Source: CAZTZL01 sp964617625
GTDB taxonomy: Bacteria > Zhuqueibacterota > QNDG01 > DSAB01
NCBI GenBank assembly: GCA_964617625.1
Contig: CAZTZL010000053.1
Span: forward strand, 1 to 18,278
Length of the DNA: 18,278 bases
Reading direction: 5' to 3'
Within the stretch, counting starts at the first letter, position 1, and each line of letters begins with the position of its first letter. Below the pieces are notes generated by a model that was not told the origin of the DNA, ran no database searches, and saw nothing but the letters and a program-made list of their open reading frames with translations. Below are positions 7,490 through 14,974 of the stretch, in pieces. The translations under genes were made by a program, and so were the position numbers.

Positions 7490-7909
7490 CCCAAATTGAA
7501 AAGGAAATTCAATTCGAAATAATTCGGATTCATACTGAATTAAAAATCTTATTTATCGGCTTATATTGTTTCCTCAAACAGGACAATATTAAGATGTTAT
7601 TTATCAGACACATATGTTACGTTAATTTAACATAGAGAAATATTTAAAAACAACCGTTACTAAAAGGTAATGCAAAATATTTACTGGTATAAGCCATTAT
7701 GCAAAAACTGTACCTCTGTTAAAATGAAGATGGTAATGGAATAGGTTTTTGTTTGATCTTGTCCAATAATAAAAAGAGCTTGTATTTTTATAAATTTTAT
7801 TGTAAAATCTTCATAGACAATAAAGTGATTGCGGAAACCCTGTGATTTCCTTGACGTAAAATATAATGGTAACCTTGTTTTTAAACCCATTTAACCTCGA
7901 AAGGGGGCG
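7490..7909. other. Divergent AT-rich intergenic region between kinase and lipoprotein genes
   Basis: About 420 bases with no credible gene. It should carry the promoters of both divergent genes. I see a bulged inverted repeat (ATATTGT at 7563-7569 against ACAATAT at 7583-7589, with TCCT/AGGA pairing inside) about 75 nt upstream of the kinase start. A second inverted repeat has arms TATGTTA (7613-7619) and TAACATA (7628-7634). A TATAAT string at 7862-7867 lies about 50 nt before the lipoprotein start but lacks a proper -35. A 69-codon frame at 7681-7890 has no ribosome site and no recognisable protein character. Confidence 0.55.
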
Positions 7910-7915
7910 ATGGAA

Positions 7916-8857
7916 ATGAAACGAACTAAAATATTATTTTTTGCATTCGCAGCGGGTATTGCCTTGTTTCTATCCGGTTGCTACACAGTCGTTATTATCC
8001 CCAAAACTGTAGTGCGCTATGCTGACGCTGATGAGTATAATTACCAAGATGATGTTTATGAGGAAGAAAACACCCAAGGAGAGGATGAAGAGACCACTGT
8101 CGTGCATGAGCATTATTATTATGGAGATTTTTATCCCCAGGATGTCTACTTCGATCCCTATTGGACATCACCTTATTGGTGGCGCTATTCTTCTTACTGG
8201 CAGTTCCATTGGGGTTATTATGATCCATGGTGGGGTGATCCCTGGTACAGCGGTTACTATTACAATTCCTGGTACAGGCCTTATTACGGCTGGTATTATT
8301 ATGATCCATACTGGGCTTACTGGGATGGTTATTATACCTATTCAACAGAAAAGAAACGACCATTTGAGCGCGACGATAATATCGGCAGGATCAGAAAGAA
8401 CTTTGCTTCATCAATGACAGGAACCCGAATTGCAGGAAGCACGAATTATGCAGGAAGAGGCACAACCACTGATATGGACCGCGGTATCCGAAAAACTTCA
8501 ACGGATATAAATGCTTCAAAAGGTGTGGGATCGGGTTCTTCCTCTTCGGGTTATCGGATCAGAAAAACAGAAAACAGTCAGGAAAGTTCAGCAACAAAAA
8601 GCAAAGGAACCGGATCATCGGGCAGCCAGCGCATTCGGAAAACAAGTACTCCTTATTCGACATCAAGGAAAAGCAGCTCGTCATCTTCACCCAGTTCGAG
8701 TTCTCGTGTACGAAAAAGCTCTTCAAGTTCTTCATCAAGTACAAGCAGCGGTTCGTCAAGCAGCAGTTCCTCCAGTTCGAGTAGTTCAAGTTCAAGCAGT
8801 TCCAGTTCGTCCAGCAGTAAAAGTTCAAGCAGCAGAGGCAGCCGAACTCGGAAATAA
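7916..8857 (+). CDS. Lipoprotein with Tyr/Trp-rich segment and Ser-rich C-terminus carrying R-x-R-K repeats
   Basis: A 313-residue lipoprotein not recognised as a known family. The start at 7916 (MKRTKI) is preferred over the ATG six bases earlier because GGGGG at 7903-7907 is then 8 nt away. The signal sequence ends in the lipobox LSGC (Cys22). An acidic linker (about 35-60) leads to an extremely aromatic segment (about 66-143), in which I count 26 Tyr and 12 Trp in 78 residues. From about 155 on it is basic and Ser/Thr/Gly-rich, with a recurring IRK/RIRK/RVRK/RTRK motif (six occurrences, the last at the C-terminus) and an uninterrupted run of 22 Ser (280-301). The run uses five different Ser codons, so it is not simple codon slippage. 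It is followed 24 nt later by an outer-membrane barrel gene, probably in one operon. It may be a surface-exposed or envelope-matrix protein; function unknown. Confidence 0.85.
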   Translation: MKRTKILFFAFAAGIALFLSGCYTVVIIPKTVVRYADADEYNYQDDVYEEENTQGEDEETTVVHEHYYYGDFYPQDVYFDPYWTSPYWWRYSSYWQFHWGYYDPWWGDPWYSGYYYNSWYRPYYGWYYYDPYWAYWDGYYTYSTEKKRPFERDDNIGRIRKNFASSMTGTRIAGSTNYAGRGTTTDMDRGIRKTSTDINASKGVGSGSSSSGYRIRKTENSQESSATKSKGTGSSGSQRIRKTSTPYSTSRKSSSSSSPSSSSRVRKSSSSSSSSTSSGSSSSSSSSSSSSSSSSSSSSSSKSSSSRGSRTRK

Positions 8858-8881
8858 ATGTCTTTTATACCGGAGGGTTTC

Positions 8882-10159
8882 ATGGAACGTAAAACGATTT
8901 TTTATATATTTTTAATGTCCTTTTTATCGGTTTCGGTTCTTCTTGCACAAGATATCCCTTTTCTCTGGGGACATCCCTGGGCCGTCGGTGCGAGGGCTCT
9001 TGGTTTGGGAGGGGCTTATACAGGTGTTGCGGATGACTACACCGCCCTTTATTATAATCCGGCCGGTTTGGGGCAGATCCAAAAATCACAATTTTTTGGG
9101 ACGCTGGGACATTTAAGTTCGAATGACCAGATTACTCTTTCCGGAACAAACTATTCAGAGTCGTCAAGTTATACAAAACTCAATTCTTTAGGGCTGGTTA
9201 TACCGATTCCCACTTCCAGAGGCAGTCTTGTGTTTGCGGCGGGTTATCACAATGTGAGGCAGTTTGACAATTCACTTGTTTTTTCCTATTTCCTCTCCAC
9301 GCCGGGAGATTCCGTAACACAGGAATACAGCTGGCTCGAAGAGGGAGGACTTCACAATGTCTCTTTAGGTTTTTCCGTGGAGATGTCTCCGGATCTCTTT
9401 CTGGGTGGTTCGGTCAATTTCTGGGGAGGAAAGGATGATTACACCCATCAGTTTAAGGAACTGGATGAGCCGTATGATATCTGGTGGTTTTCCGATACAA
9501 CCTCCACTGAGCAAATCGTGACCGAATTCAGCGGAATCAATCTCAATTTAAGTGTTTTGTACCGGTATCAGAATCGGTTTCGTTTTGGCGGCACAATTGT
9601 GACTCCATTGACTTTGAAAAGTGATGAAGATTGGAATTATCGTGATGTCATGAATTGGGATGACGGCGCGTCGACGACCTATGAAGACAACGGCAAATTC
9701 GTATACAAAATTCAGTCGCCCTGGGTATTTCGTTTTGGCGGAGCAGTCAATGTCGGTCCGATGATGATCTCGGGAGATGTTGAACTGTTTGACTACAGTC
9801 AGATTAAATACAAGAGCGAACCGCCATCCGGCGATGAAACACAATCCGGAGCCAATCTGGAGATTAAACAGAACCTGGAAAATGTTATCAATTATCGTTT
9901 TGGCGGTGAATTCGGAATTCCCGGAACCGGTGTAACCCTTCGCGGCGGTTATGCGGTTTATCCCTCTCCTTTCAAGGATGCGCTTCCGGGCTGGGACCGC
10001 AAAGTCTATTCGCTGGGAGCTGGTTTTGCTGCTTCCGAACAGGTTGAATTCGATCTCGGAGTTGCATCCACGAGCTGGGACGGGGTTGTTGGCGGAGATT
10101 TTTCAAAAGAAAAAATAGAGATGAAAAAAGTTCTTGTTTCTCTGCTGTACCGGATGTAA
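8882..10159 (+). CDS. Outer-membrane beta-barrel protein, PorV/FadL-like
   Basis: A 425-residue protein with a signal peptide (MERKTIFYIF up to about LLAQ) followed by GARALGLGGAYTGVADDYTA and LYYNPAGLG. This is the N-terminal signature shared by FadL/OmpP1-type barrels and the PorV/PorQ-type proteins of FCB bacteria. The rest is a series of amphipathic strands alternating with turns, as in a 14-strand barrel, ending LLYRM. The ATG at 8882 is chosen over 8858 because GGAGGG sits at 8872-8877, 4 nt before it, and the signal peptide starts there. It is downstream of the aromatic/Ser-rich lipoprotein (24-nt gap) and ends before a strong terminator. Roles to consider are hydrophobic-solute import (FadL) or holding secreted cargo (PorV). 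The sequence alone does not separate them. Confidence 0.85.
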   Translation: MERKTIFYIFLMSFLSVSVLLAQDIPFLWGHPWAVGARALGLGGAYTGVADDYTALYYNPAGLGQIQKSQFFGTLGHLSSNDQITLSGTNYSESSSYTKLNSLGLVIPIPTSRGSLVFAAGYHNVRQFDNSLVFSYFLSTPGDSVTQEYSWLEEGGLHNVSLGFSVEMSPDLFLGGSVNFWGGKDDYTHQFKELDEPYDIWWFSDTTSTEQIVTEFSGINLNLSVLYRYQNRFRFGGTIVTPLTLKSDEDWNYRDVMNWDDGASTTYEDNGKFVYKIQSPWVFRFGGAVNVGPMMISGDVELFDYSQIKYKSEPPSGDETQSGANLEIKQNLENVINYRFGGEFGIPGTGVTLRGGYAVYPSPFKDALPGWDRKVYSLGAGFAASEQVEFDLGVASTSWDGVVGGDFSKEKIEMKKVLVSLLYRM

Positions 10160-10179
10160 AGTCTATCTCTTTAGGGATA

Positions 10180-10218
10180 AAAGCCTGTTACTCTATCATG
10201 TAACGGGCTTTTTATTTT
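10180..10218 (+). terminator. Rho-independent terminator after the barrel gene
   Basis: A 12-bp stem (AAAGCCTGTTAC at 10180-10191 with GTAACGGGCTTT at 10200-10211, one G-T pair), an 8-nt loop and a T-rich tail, starting 20 nt after the stop of the barrel gene. Confidence 0.93.
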
Positions 10219-10242
10219 AAAACAGTCTTTGCTGAAATTTTC

Positions 10243-10271
10243 TTGACATTTAGATTTTTTTCACTTATTTT
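10243..10271 (+). promoter_or_regulatory. Candidate sigma70-like promoter of the 10334 gene and argR
   Basis: TTGACA (10243-10248), a 17-nt spacer and TATTTT (10266-10271) lie about 60 nt upstream of the ATG at 10334 and directly after the preceding terminator. A direct repeat TGATATTTT follows at 10285 and 10300 in the leader. The -35 is a perfect consensus; the -10 matches 4 of 6. Confidence 0.55.
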
Positions 10272-10333
10272 GATAATCAATATCTGATATTTTCATATAT
10301 GATATTTTTTTCTACTTTTTGAGAGACTTTCTC

Positions 10334-11092
10334 ATGAAAAAGTTCCTCTTTTCTTTGTTGTTGTTTTCTCTGTTTATATCGTCCGCGATTGCGCAGCCTG
10401 GCGCTTTGCTTCTGGGTACGCTCATGGATGTTCCGGTTGCGAAAACGTCCGCAGTTGGATCGGTCGAAACAGGATTGAGATTGTATTCGGAAGGTGGAAT
10501 GATCGCATCACTCTCGGTTGGACTGACGGGACGTTTTACACTGGGTGTTTCTTACGGCGGAGAAAATATTATCGGTATTGGGAAAATAAACATGAATCCG
10601 CAGCCGTGTGTTCAGGTGAAATATCTTCTTTTTGAGGAACAGAATCTTTCACCGGCTCTTGTCATCGGATTCGATTCCCAGGGATACGGGGGCTACAATA
10701 AAGGATTAAAACGATATGCAATCAAATCCAAAGGATTTTATACGGTATTGAGCAAAAACACCTCCTTTCTGGGGGGATTGGGTCTGCATATCGGAGCAAA
10801 TTTCAGTTTGGAAACCGATGACGGGGACAGGGATGCCAATTTATTTGCGGGTTGTCACAAGTGGCTCAATCCCGAACTCTGTCTGCTCGGGGAATACGAT
10901 GCAGCCATCAATGATAACAGTGACAATGCCATTGGTTCCGGAAAAGGTTATTTGAATGCGGGTGTGCGCTGGTCTTTTTCACAACGCTTTTTTATTGAAT
11001 TCAGCTGGAAAAATATTCTTGAGAATCAAGATCAGGTTTTCGGGAGCAGCCGTGAAATACGGATGATTTATGTGGCTCATTTCAATGAATAA
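10334..11092 (+). CDS. Small secreted outer-membrane barrel-like protein
   Basis: A 252-residue protein with a signal peptide (MKKFLFSLLLFSLFISSAIA, cleavage before QPGALL). The mature part has short alternating strands (for example LSVGLTGRFTLGVSYGG, CVQVKYLLFEEQ, LNAGVRWSF), typical of small outer-membrane beta barrels. The pattern of early glycines and the ALVIGFDSQG stretch faintly recall YjbH-type exopolysaccharide proteins; this is a weak resemblance only. An upstream TTG at 10319 keeps the frame open, but the ATG at 10334 is preferred: it begins a normal signal peptide and has GAGAG 8 nt upstream. A good promoter and a preceding terminator show it starts a new transcription unit, continuing after 44 nt into the argR-like gene. 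Confidence 0.75.
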   Translation: MKKFLFSLLLFSLFISSAIAQPGALLLGTLMDVPVAKTSAVGSVETGLRLYSEGGMIASLSVGLTGRFTLGVSYGGENIIGIGKINMNPQPCVQVKYLLFEEQNLSPALVIGFDSQGYGGYNKGLKRYAIKSKGFYTVLSKNTSFLGGLGLHIGANFSLETDDGDRDANLFAGCHKWLNPELCLLGEYDAAINDNSDNAIGSGKGYLNAGVRWSFSQRFFIEFSWKNILENQDQVFGSSREIRMIYVAHFNE

Positions 11093-11136
11093 AATATTAT
11101 CAGAGATTGTTATAAAATATTGAGAGGGAATCAGTT

Positions 11137-11595
11137 ATGAGCAAGAAGAACCGGCATTTTCATATTTTGAAAATTATCGAAACCATCCCGGTCGAATCCC
11201 AGCAAATGCTTCTGGATGAATTGAAAAAAGAGGATATCGATATCAGTCAATCATCGCTTTCCAAGGATTTGAAAGAAATGGGCATCATCAAAGTACGAAG
11301 CAAAGAGGGAAAATTCCGTTTTGTCCAGACCAAAGAACGTGAAGCGTTTCATGTGGGGCTGATGCTGAAAAAGGAGCTACTCGATTTTCTGACCGATCAT
11401 ATTTTTGTCAGGAATATGGTTATCCTGAAAACCGTATCCGGGAACGCATCCGGGCTGGCCAAATGTATTGATGAAATTGGCTGGTCCGAAGTTGTAGGGA
11501 CGATTGCAGGCGATGATACGATTCTGGTCATTACACTGTCGGACGATGATGCCAAATCGATTGTGGACAAACTTGAGGAAATTATCAGCAGTTGA
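11137..11595 (+). CDS. argR: Arginine repressor family transcription regulator
   Basis: At 152 residues this has the usual ArgR length. The N-terminal half is a winged helix with SQSSLSKDLKEMGIIKV (about 38-53), the place of the conserved QATVSRDL-type recognition helix. The C-terminal half (about 75-150) is the hexamerisation/arginine-binding domain, with KTVSGNASGLAKCID and GTIAGDDTI (121-129); the Asp pair there contacts arginine in known members. In known systems the arginine-bound hexamer binds ARG boxes before arginine genes and often before its own gene. No arginine biosynthesis or catabolism gene is in the window. A half-site-like AATGAATAAAATATTAT overlaps the end of the upstream gene (about 11084-11100), but its second half does not fit. 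GAGAGGGA precedes the ATG. A shared terminator follows. Confidence 0.9.
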   Translation: MSKKNRHFHILKIIETIPVESQQMLLDELKKEDIDISQSSLSKDLKEMGIIKVRSKEGKFRFVQTKEREAFHVGLMLKKELLDFLTDHIFVRNMVILKTVSGNASGLAKCIDEIGWSEVVGTIAGDDTILVITLSDDDAKSIVDKLEEIISS

Positions 11596-11642
11596 ATTTA
11601 TACCGGTCGATTTATTTTGAACCCAAATTAAGCAGATAAAAT

Positions 11643-11676
11643 AAACCCCCGAAATTTTTACATTTCAGGGGTTTTT
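11643..11676. terminator. Bidirectional terminator between argR and the thioferritin operon
   Basis: A 13-bp stem with one mismatch (AAACCCCCGAAAT at 11643-11655 against ATTTCAGGGGTTT at 11662-11674), a 6-nt loop, T-run on the plus strand and T-rich sequence after the hairpin on the minus strand too. It lies between two convergent units and can serve both. Confidence 0.88.
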
Positions 11677-11748
11677 CATTGATGTTTATTTCTATCGATC
11701 AGAACTATTTTTGTCTTCCTTATTTTCGGACAGCCGCTCACTGAATAA

Positions 11749-12246
11749 TTATTTTTTTAACATTGCAGAGAGATCTTCCAGCAGCGCCTGCAGATCTTCT
11801 TCGTGTTCAACTTCATCTCCGAGAATCTGTACGGCGATGTTGTATGTAACGGGGTCTTTCAATCCCACCTCTTCGATGATATTGTTGTAAACCGAGATTG
11901 CACACTGTTCGCCTTTGATATTCTGTTCGAGTATTTTTTGAACGAACGGATTGTCCGGTGCATCGTATCCGCAGTTGGTCAGTTCAAACCATTTTTTGGG
12001 TGTGGTTGCCGGAACGGCTCCCAGTTGAATGATTCGGTTTGAAACCATGTCCGCATGGCGTAATTCGTCAGCGGCGTGCTGCATCAATTCACCAATCACC
12101 GCATCCTTCATCGGACCGGCCACGATTTTGGCGCCGAGCCAGTATTGATAATACGCCAGCCACTCATCGGCAAAGGCCTTATTCAGGAGTTCAATCACCT
12201 TGCCAATATTTTTACCTACGATTTCTCTTCCTTTGGTACCCATCAT
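11749..12246 (-). CDS. Thioferritin / Dps-like (DPSL) iron-storage and peroxide-protection protein
   Basis: A 165-residue four-helix ferritin-like protein. It opens MGTKGREIVGK and carries DEWLAYYQYW, ELRHADM and LGDEVEHEEDL. Likely di-iron ligands are Glu28, Glu61, His64, Glu113, Glu145 and His148. It also has the paired cysteines Cys92 (NCGYDAP) and Cys115 (GEQCAI) that mark the Dps-like thioferritins known from Sulfolobus and Pyrococcus. Those form 12-subunit shells that use hydrogen peroxide to oxidise and store iron. The start overlaps the stop of the PabB-PabC gene as ATGA, with GGAG 6 nt before it inside that gene, so translation is probably coupled; a second ATG follows directly. It is the last gene before the shared terminator. 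Confidence 0.93.
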   Translation of the reverse strand: MMGTKGREIVGKNIGKVIELLNKAFADEWLAYYQYWLGAKIVAGPMKDAVIGELMQHAADELRHADMVSNRIIQLGAVPATTPKKWFELTNCGYDAPDNPFVQKILEQNIKGEQCAISVYNNIIEEVGLKDPVTYNIAVQILGDEVEHEEDLQALLEDLSAMLKK

Positions 12247-14057
12247 ATTCTCCTTTCTCTTTTATTGATTAATTGTTGATCCCAACTATTATGATTCAGG
12301 ACGACTTCCTGCTTTTTGCGTACCGAGTTGATCAAATAAATATGTGAACTGTATTCAAGATCGGATTTCATGATGATTCTTTCTTTTATTTCTCCTTTTT
12401 CCAACAGGTATGCCCGGTACGTACCGGCAAGCAAACCACATTGAACCGGGGGAGTAAATAATTTACCTTCCAATTCGACGACTATATTGGCAAAACATGA
12501 TTCCGTAATTTCTTCTTTTTTGTTCCATAGAATTACATCTTCGTACTCCGGATTTTGGGAGAGTGCCTGTTCATAAACTTGCCGGTGGGTTGTTTTGTGA
12601 TAGAGAAAAGGATCGGAGCTGTTTACCGGATATTTGGCGATTCCGATCCGTTTTCCGTTTCTGTATCGAGAATAATCCAATGAATTTGTTTCTAGTAAAG
12701 GAGTTCCATCCTTGACGATAAGCAGACGAATTTTTTGGGGAGTTGTAGAGAGAGTTTGCGCAAACCGGTTGAGTTGTTGTTCGATCCTGCCGCAATCCAA
12801 ATAAAAAGAAAAATAATCAGCCGAATCTTTAAGCCTTTTCAAATGATACGGAAGCAGAAAATAGCCTTCCTCCGGTGTCCAGAGCATGGATTCGAGCAAA
12901 GAAAATTCAGGGATTTTTTGAATCAGGATATTTGCTTTGGTCCGGCATTCTTCAAATTCCATTTGTTCGAGGGAATCCCAGACAATGCCTCCTCCGGTAC
13001 CATATTCGGCTTCCTGTTTCTTTTTGTCAATGAGAACAGTTCGTATAGCCACATTAAATTGTGCCCGGCGATTCGGACCGATAAATCCCACACTTCCCGT
13101 ATAAATGCGGCGCGGTGTTGTTTCAAGTTCTTCTATAATCTGCATGGTTCGAATCTTGGGTGCGCCCGTAATGGATGCGGGCGGGAATAGCGCCTTGAAA
13201 ATATCGCTTATTGAATCTTTTGTTTTCGCTTGAACAGAGGACGTCATCTGCCAGAGAGTCGTGTATTTTTCAATGGTGAAAAGATCATTTACACGAACAG
13301 TTCCGGTTTCCGCAATCCGGCCCATGTCGTTTCTGACCATATCGACAATCATCACGTTTTCCGCCCGATTCTTTTCGGACTGCCGGAGGGTTTTCGAGTT
13401 TACGAGATCATCCTGCTGCGTCAATCCCCTTGAAATGGTTCCCTTCATTGGACGGGAAACAAGCTCTGTTCCATTTAAACTGAAGAAAAGTTCAGGCGAA
13501 AGTGAGCAGAGAGTCCAGTTTTCAGTATTAATATAACCGGCATAGCTGTTTTCCTGCAAATAAACGAGACTCCTGAAATAGAGCCAGGAATCCTCATGAA
13601 ATAATGAACGCAGTCGGAATGAAAAGTTGACCTGATACGTGTCTCCATTTTTTAGATACTGCTTAATCATCCGGACAGCGTTTCGATATTCGTCCCGGGA
13701 TATCGTGGGTTTCCAATGTTGGGGACATGCAATCGGTTGCACATCTGTTTTTATGAATGTGGCCTCTTCAGGTTTTGTGTATATTCCAAACCAGAGCAGG
13801 GGAAAAGAATCACTCTCTTTGATTGTCATTGCGTCATCAAAAGCGGGGGCTGCTTCGTATGCGATCCACCCGGCGGCGAAATGTCCGTTTGCGGATACTT
13901 CTTGCTCAATTTCTTTGAGAGCCGGAAGAATCTCATCGATGTGATGAATACAGAATACATGCTCCGGATTGTGAAAATAGAGCCAGCGTTTTTGCAGAGC
14001 GTCCCGGATAACAACCACATCATTTTTTTGCGAAAGGTTTACAGATTCTTCATACAT
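12243..14057 (-). CDS. pabBC: Bifunctional aminodeoxychorismate synthase component I / 4-amino-4-deoxychorismate lyase (PabB-PabC fusion)
   Basis: A 604-residue cytosolic fusion that would make p-aminobenzoate for folate. The first part (about 10-378) is a chorismate-binding domain with RPMKGTISRG (Lys205, the lysine of the PIKGT-type PabB motif), ITGAPKIRTMQIIEELE, YGTGGGIVWDS and FEECRTKA. This converts chorismate plus ammonia to aminodeoxychorismate. The second part (about 385-590) is a class IV PLP enzyme with the Schiff-base lysine in YHKTTHR (Lys488) and EITESCFANIVV, the lyase that releases pyruvate to give p-aminobenzoate. The amidotransferase partner PabA is not in the window. The start lies 2 nt after the PhzF stop; the nearest Shine-Dalgarno (GGAG in the PhzF end) is a rather long 16 nt away, so coupling to PhzF translation is likely. 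The stop overlaps the thioferritin start. Confidence 0.93.
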   Translation of the reverse strand: MYEESVNLSQKNDVVVIRDALQKRWLYFHNPEHVFCIHHIDEILPALKEIEQEVSANGHFAAGWIAYEAAPAFDDAMTIKESDSFPLLWFGIYTKPEEATFIKTDVQPIACPQHWKPTISRDEYRNAVRMIKQYLKNGDTYQVNFSFRLRSLFHEDSWLYFRSLVYLQENSYAGYINTENWTLCSLSPELFFSLNGTELVSRPMKGTISRGLTQQDDLVNSKTLRQSEKNRAENVMIVDMVRNDMGRIAETGTVRVNDLFTIEKYTTLWQMTSSVQAKTKDSISDIFKALFPPASITGAPKIRTMQIIEELETTPRRIYTGSVGFIGPNRRAQFNVAIRTVLIDKKKQEAEYGTGGGIVWDSLEQMEFEECRTKANILIQKIPEFSLLESMLWTPEEGYFLLPYHLKRLKDSADYFSFYLDCGRIEQQLNRFAQTLSTTPQKIRLLIVKDGTPLLETNSLDYSRYRNGKRIGIAKYPVNSSDPFLYHKTTHRQVYEQALSQNPEYEDVILWNKKEEITESCFANIVVELEGKLFTPPVQCGLLAGTYRAYLLEKGEIKERIIMKSDLEYSSHIYLINSVRKKQEVVLNHNSWDQQLINKRERRI

Positions 14058-14059
14058 TT

Positions 14060-14854
14060 TTATACGAGGACTTCTCCTTTTAAAATCGTCACTGCTGTTC
14101 CGCCAAGCCGGACACGGTTCTCTTTCATCTCAATTCGAACGACGCCTCCCCGTTCAGAAGCCTGATAACCGGTCAAGATTTTCTTGTCTAACTTTTTTGA
14201 CCAAAAGGGTCCGAGGCAGCAGTGGGCCGAACCGGTGACGGGATCTTCATTGATCCCGACTGCCGGGGCGAAAAAGCGGGAGACAAAATCGTATTTCTCT
14301 CCGTCCGCATGGGCCGTCATAATAATGCCGCGGGACTGAACCTGTTTAAGACGTTCAAAATCCGGTTGGAGGTTTATGACTTCCGATTCCGAATTCAGTT
14401 CGAGAAGATAATCGAATTTGTTGATGCCGACATATTTGGGAGTGATCCCCAGCGCTTCTTTCAATCCGGCGGGCATGGATGCGGAACGTTCCGGTGCTGC
14501 AGGGAAATCGAGAACGATCACCTTCCCCTCTTTTTCTGCCGATAAAAGCCCGCTCAATGTTTGAAATCTGGCCGGCTCGTCTGGCTTAAGATGCCCGAAT
14601 TGATAGAGGATGTGGGCGCTGGCCAGTGTGGCGTGTCCGCACAGTTCCACCTCTGTCACGGGAGTGAACCAGCGGAGATTGAAGTGGCTTTTCTGTTTGA
14701 AAAGAAAAGCGGTCTCGGACAGATTCATTTCTCTTGCGATGTTCTGCATCCAGAGTTCGGATTTTTTCACGGGAAGAATACAGACACCGGCAGGATTACC
14801 GCCGAAGGGTTCGTCAGCAAACGCATCGACCTGGAATATGGGAACGGCTTTCAT
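14060..14854 (-). CDS. PhzF-family isomerase/epimerase
   Basis: A 264-residue member of the PhzF / diaminopimelate-epimerase-like fold family. Motifs seen: FQVDAFADEPFGGNPAGVC at the N-terminus, NLSETAF carrying the conserved catalytic Glu, VELCGHATLASA, and EDPVTGSAHC near residue 215. In phenazine producers PhzF isomerises a chorismate-derived dihydro-hydroxyanthranilate; most family members have unknown substrates. The start is ATG at 14854 with AAAGGA close upstream. A TTG at 14896 would add 14 residues that do not fit the family. It is the first gene of a three-gene operon with PabB-PabC (2-nt gap) and thioferritin. No other phenazine genes are present, so a phenazine role is not supported. 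Confidence 0.92.
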   Translation of the reverse strand: MKAVPIFQVDAFADEPFGGNPAGVCILPVKKSELWMQNIAREMNLSETAFLFKQKSHFNLRWFTPVTEVELCGHATLASAHILYQFGHLKPDEPARFQTLSGLLSAEKEGKVIVLDFPAAPERSASMPAGLKEALGITPKYVGINKFDYLLELNSESEVINLQPDFERLKQVQSRGIIMTAHADGEKYDFVSRFFAPAVGINEDPVTGSAHCCLGPFWSKKLDKKILTGYQASERGGVVRIEMKENRVRLGGTAVTILKGEVLV

Positions 14855-14922
14855 TTTAATCCTTTTGATTTGGAGATGGAATTGTGAAATTTTCAAACGG
14901 ATTTTAAAAGATGGATCGGCTT

Positions 14923-14952
14923 AAAATAAAAGAATATTGCGGATAAAGTCAA
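14923..14952 (-). promoter_or_regulatory. Candidate promoter of the PhzF-PabBC-thioferritin operon
   Basis: On the minus strand TTGACT (14947-14952), an 18-nt spacer and TATTTT (14923-14928) lie about 70 nt upstream of the PhzF ATG. The -35 matches 5 of 6 consensus bases. Confidence 0.55.
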
Positions 14953-14974
14953 GGTGTTTTTTATGGATCGTCTG

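Noticed and set aside
7681..7890. 69-codon frame on the minus strand in the divergent intergenic region
   Set aside because: No ribosome site, composition of translated AT-rich noncoding DNA, no recognisable motif.
8734..8840. A DNA microsatellite in the Ser-coding tract
   Set aside because: Five different Ser codons alternate irregularly, so there is no tandem DNA repeat of fixed unit.
8653..8883. Leu/Glu-rich 76-codon frame on the minus strand
   Set aside because: It is the mirror image of the Ser-rich tail codons of the lipoprotein gene (antisense Ser codons read as Leu/Glu) and has no signal of its own.
8019..8915. Two overlapping frames on the plus strand (8019-8417 and 8511-8915)
   Set aside because: Out-of-frame shadows of the lipoprotein gene, whose signal peptide, ribosome site and repeats support the other frame.
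10319..10333. TTG start adding five residues to the 10334 gene
   Set aside because: The ATG at 10334 begins a normal signal peptide and has GAGAG 8 nt upstream.
14060..14854. A phenazine biosynthesis locus
   Set aside because: Only a PhzF-family gene is present; no phzB, phzD, phzE or phzG homologue is visible, and the neighbour is a folate-type PabB-PabC fusion.
14855..14896. TTG start adding 14 residues to the PhzF-family protein
   Set aside because: The family begins close to the ATG at 14854, which has its own Shine-Dalgarno sequence.
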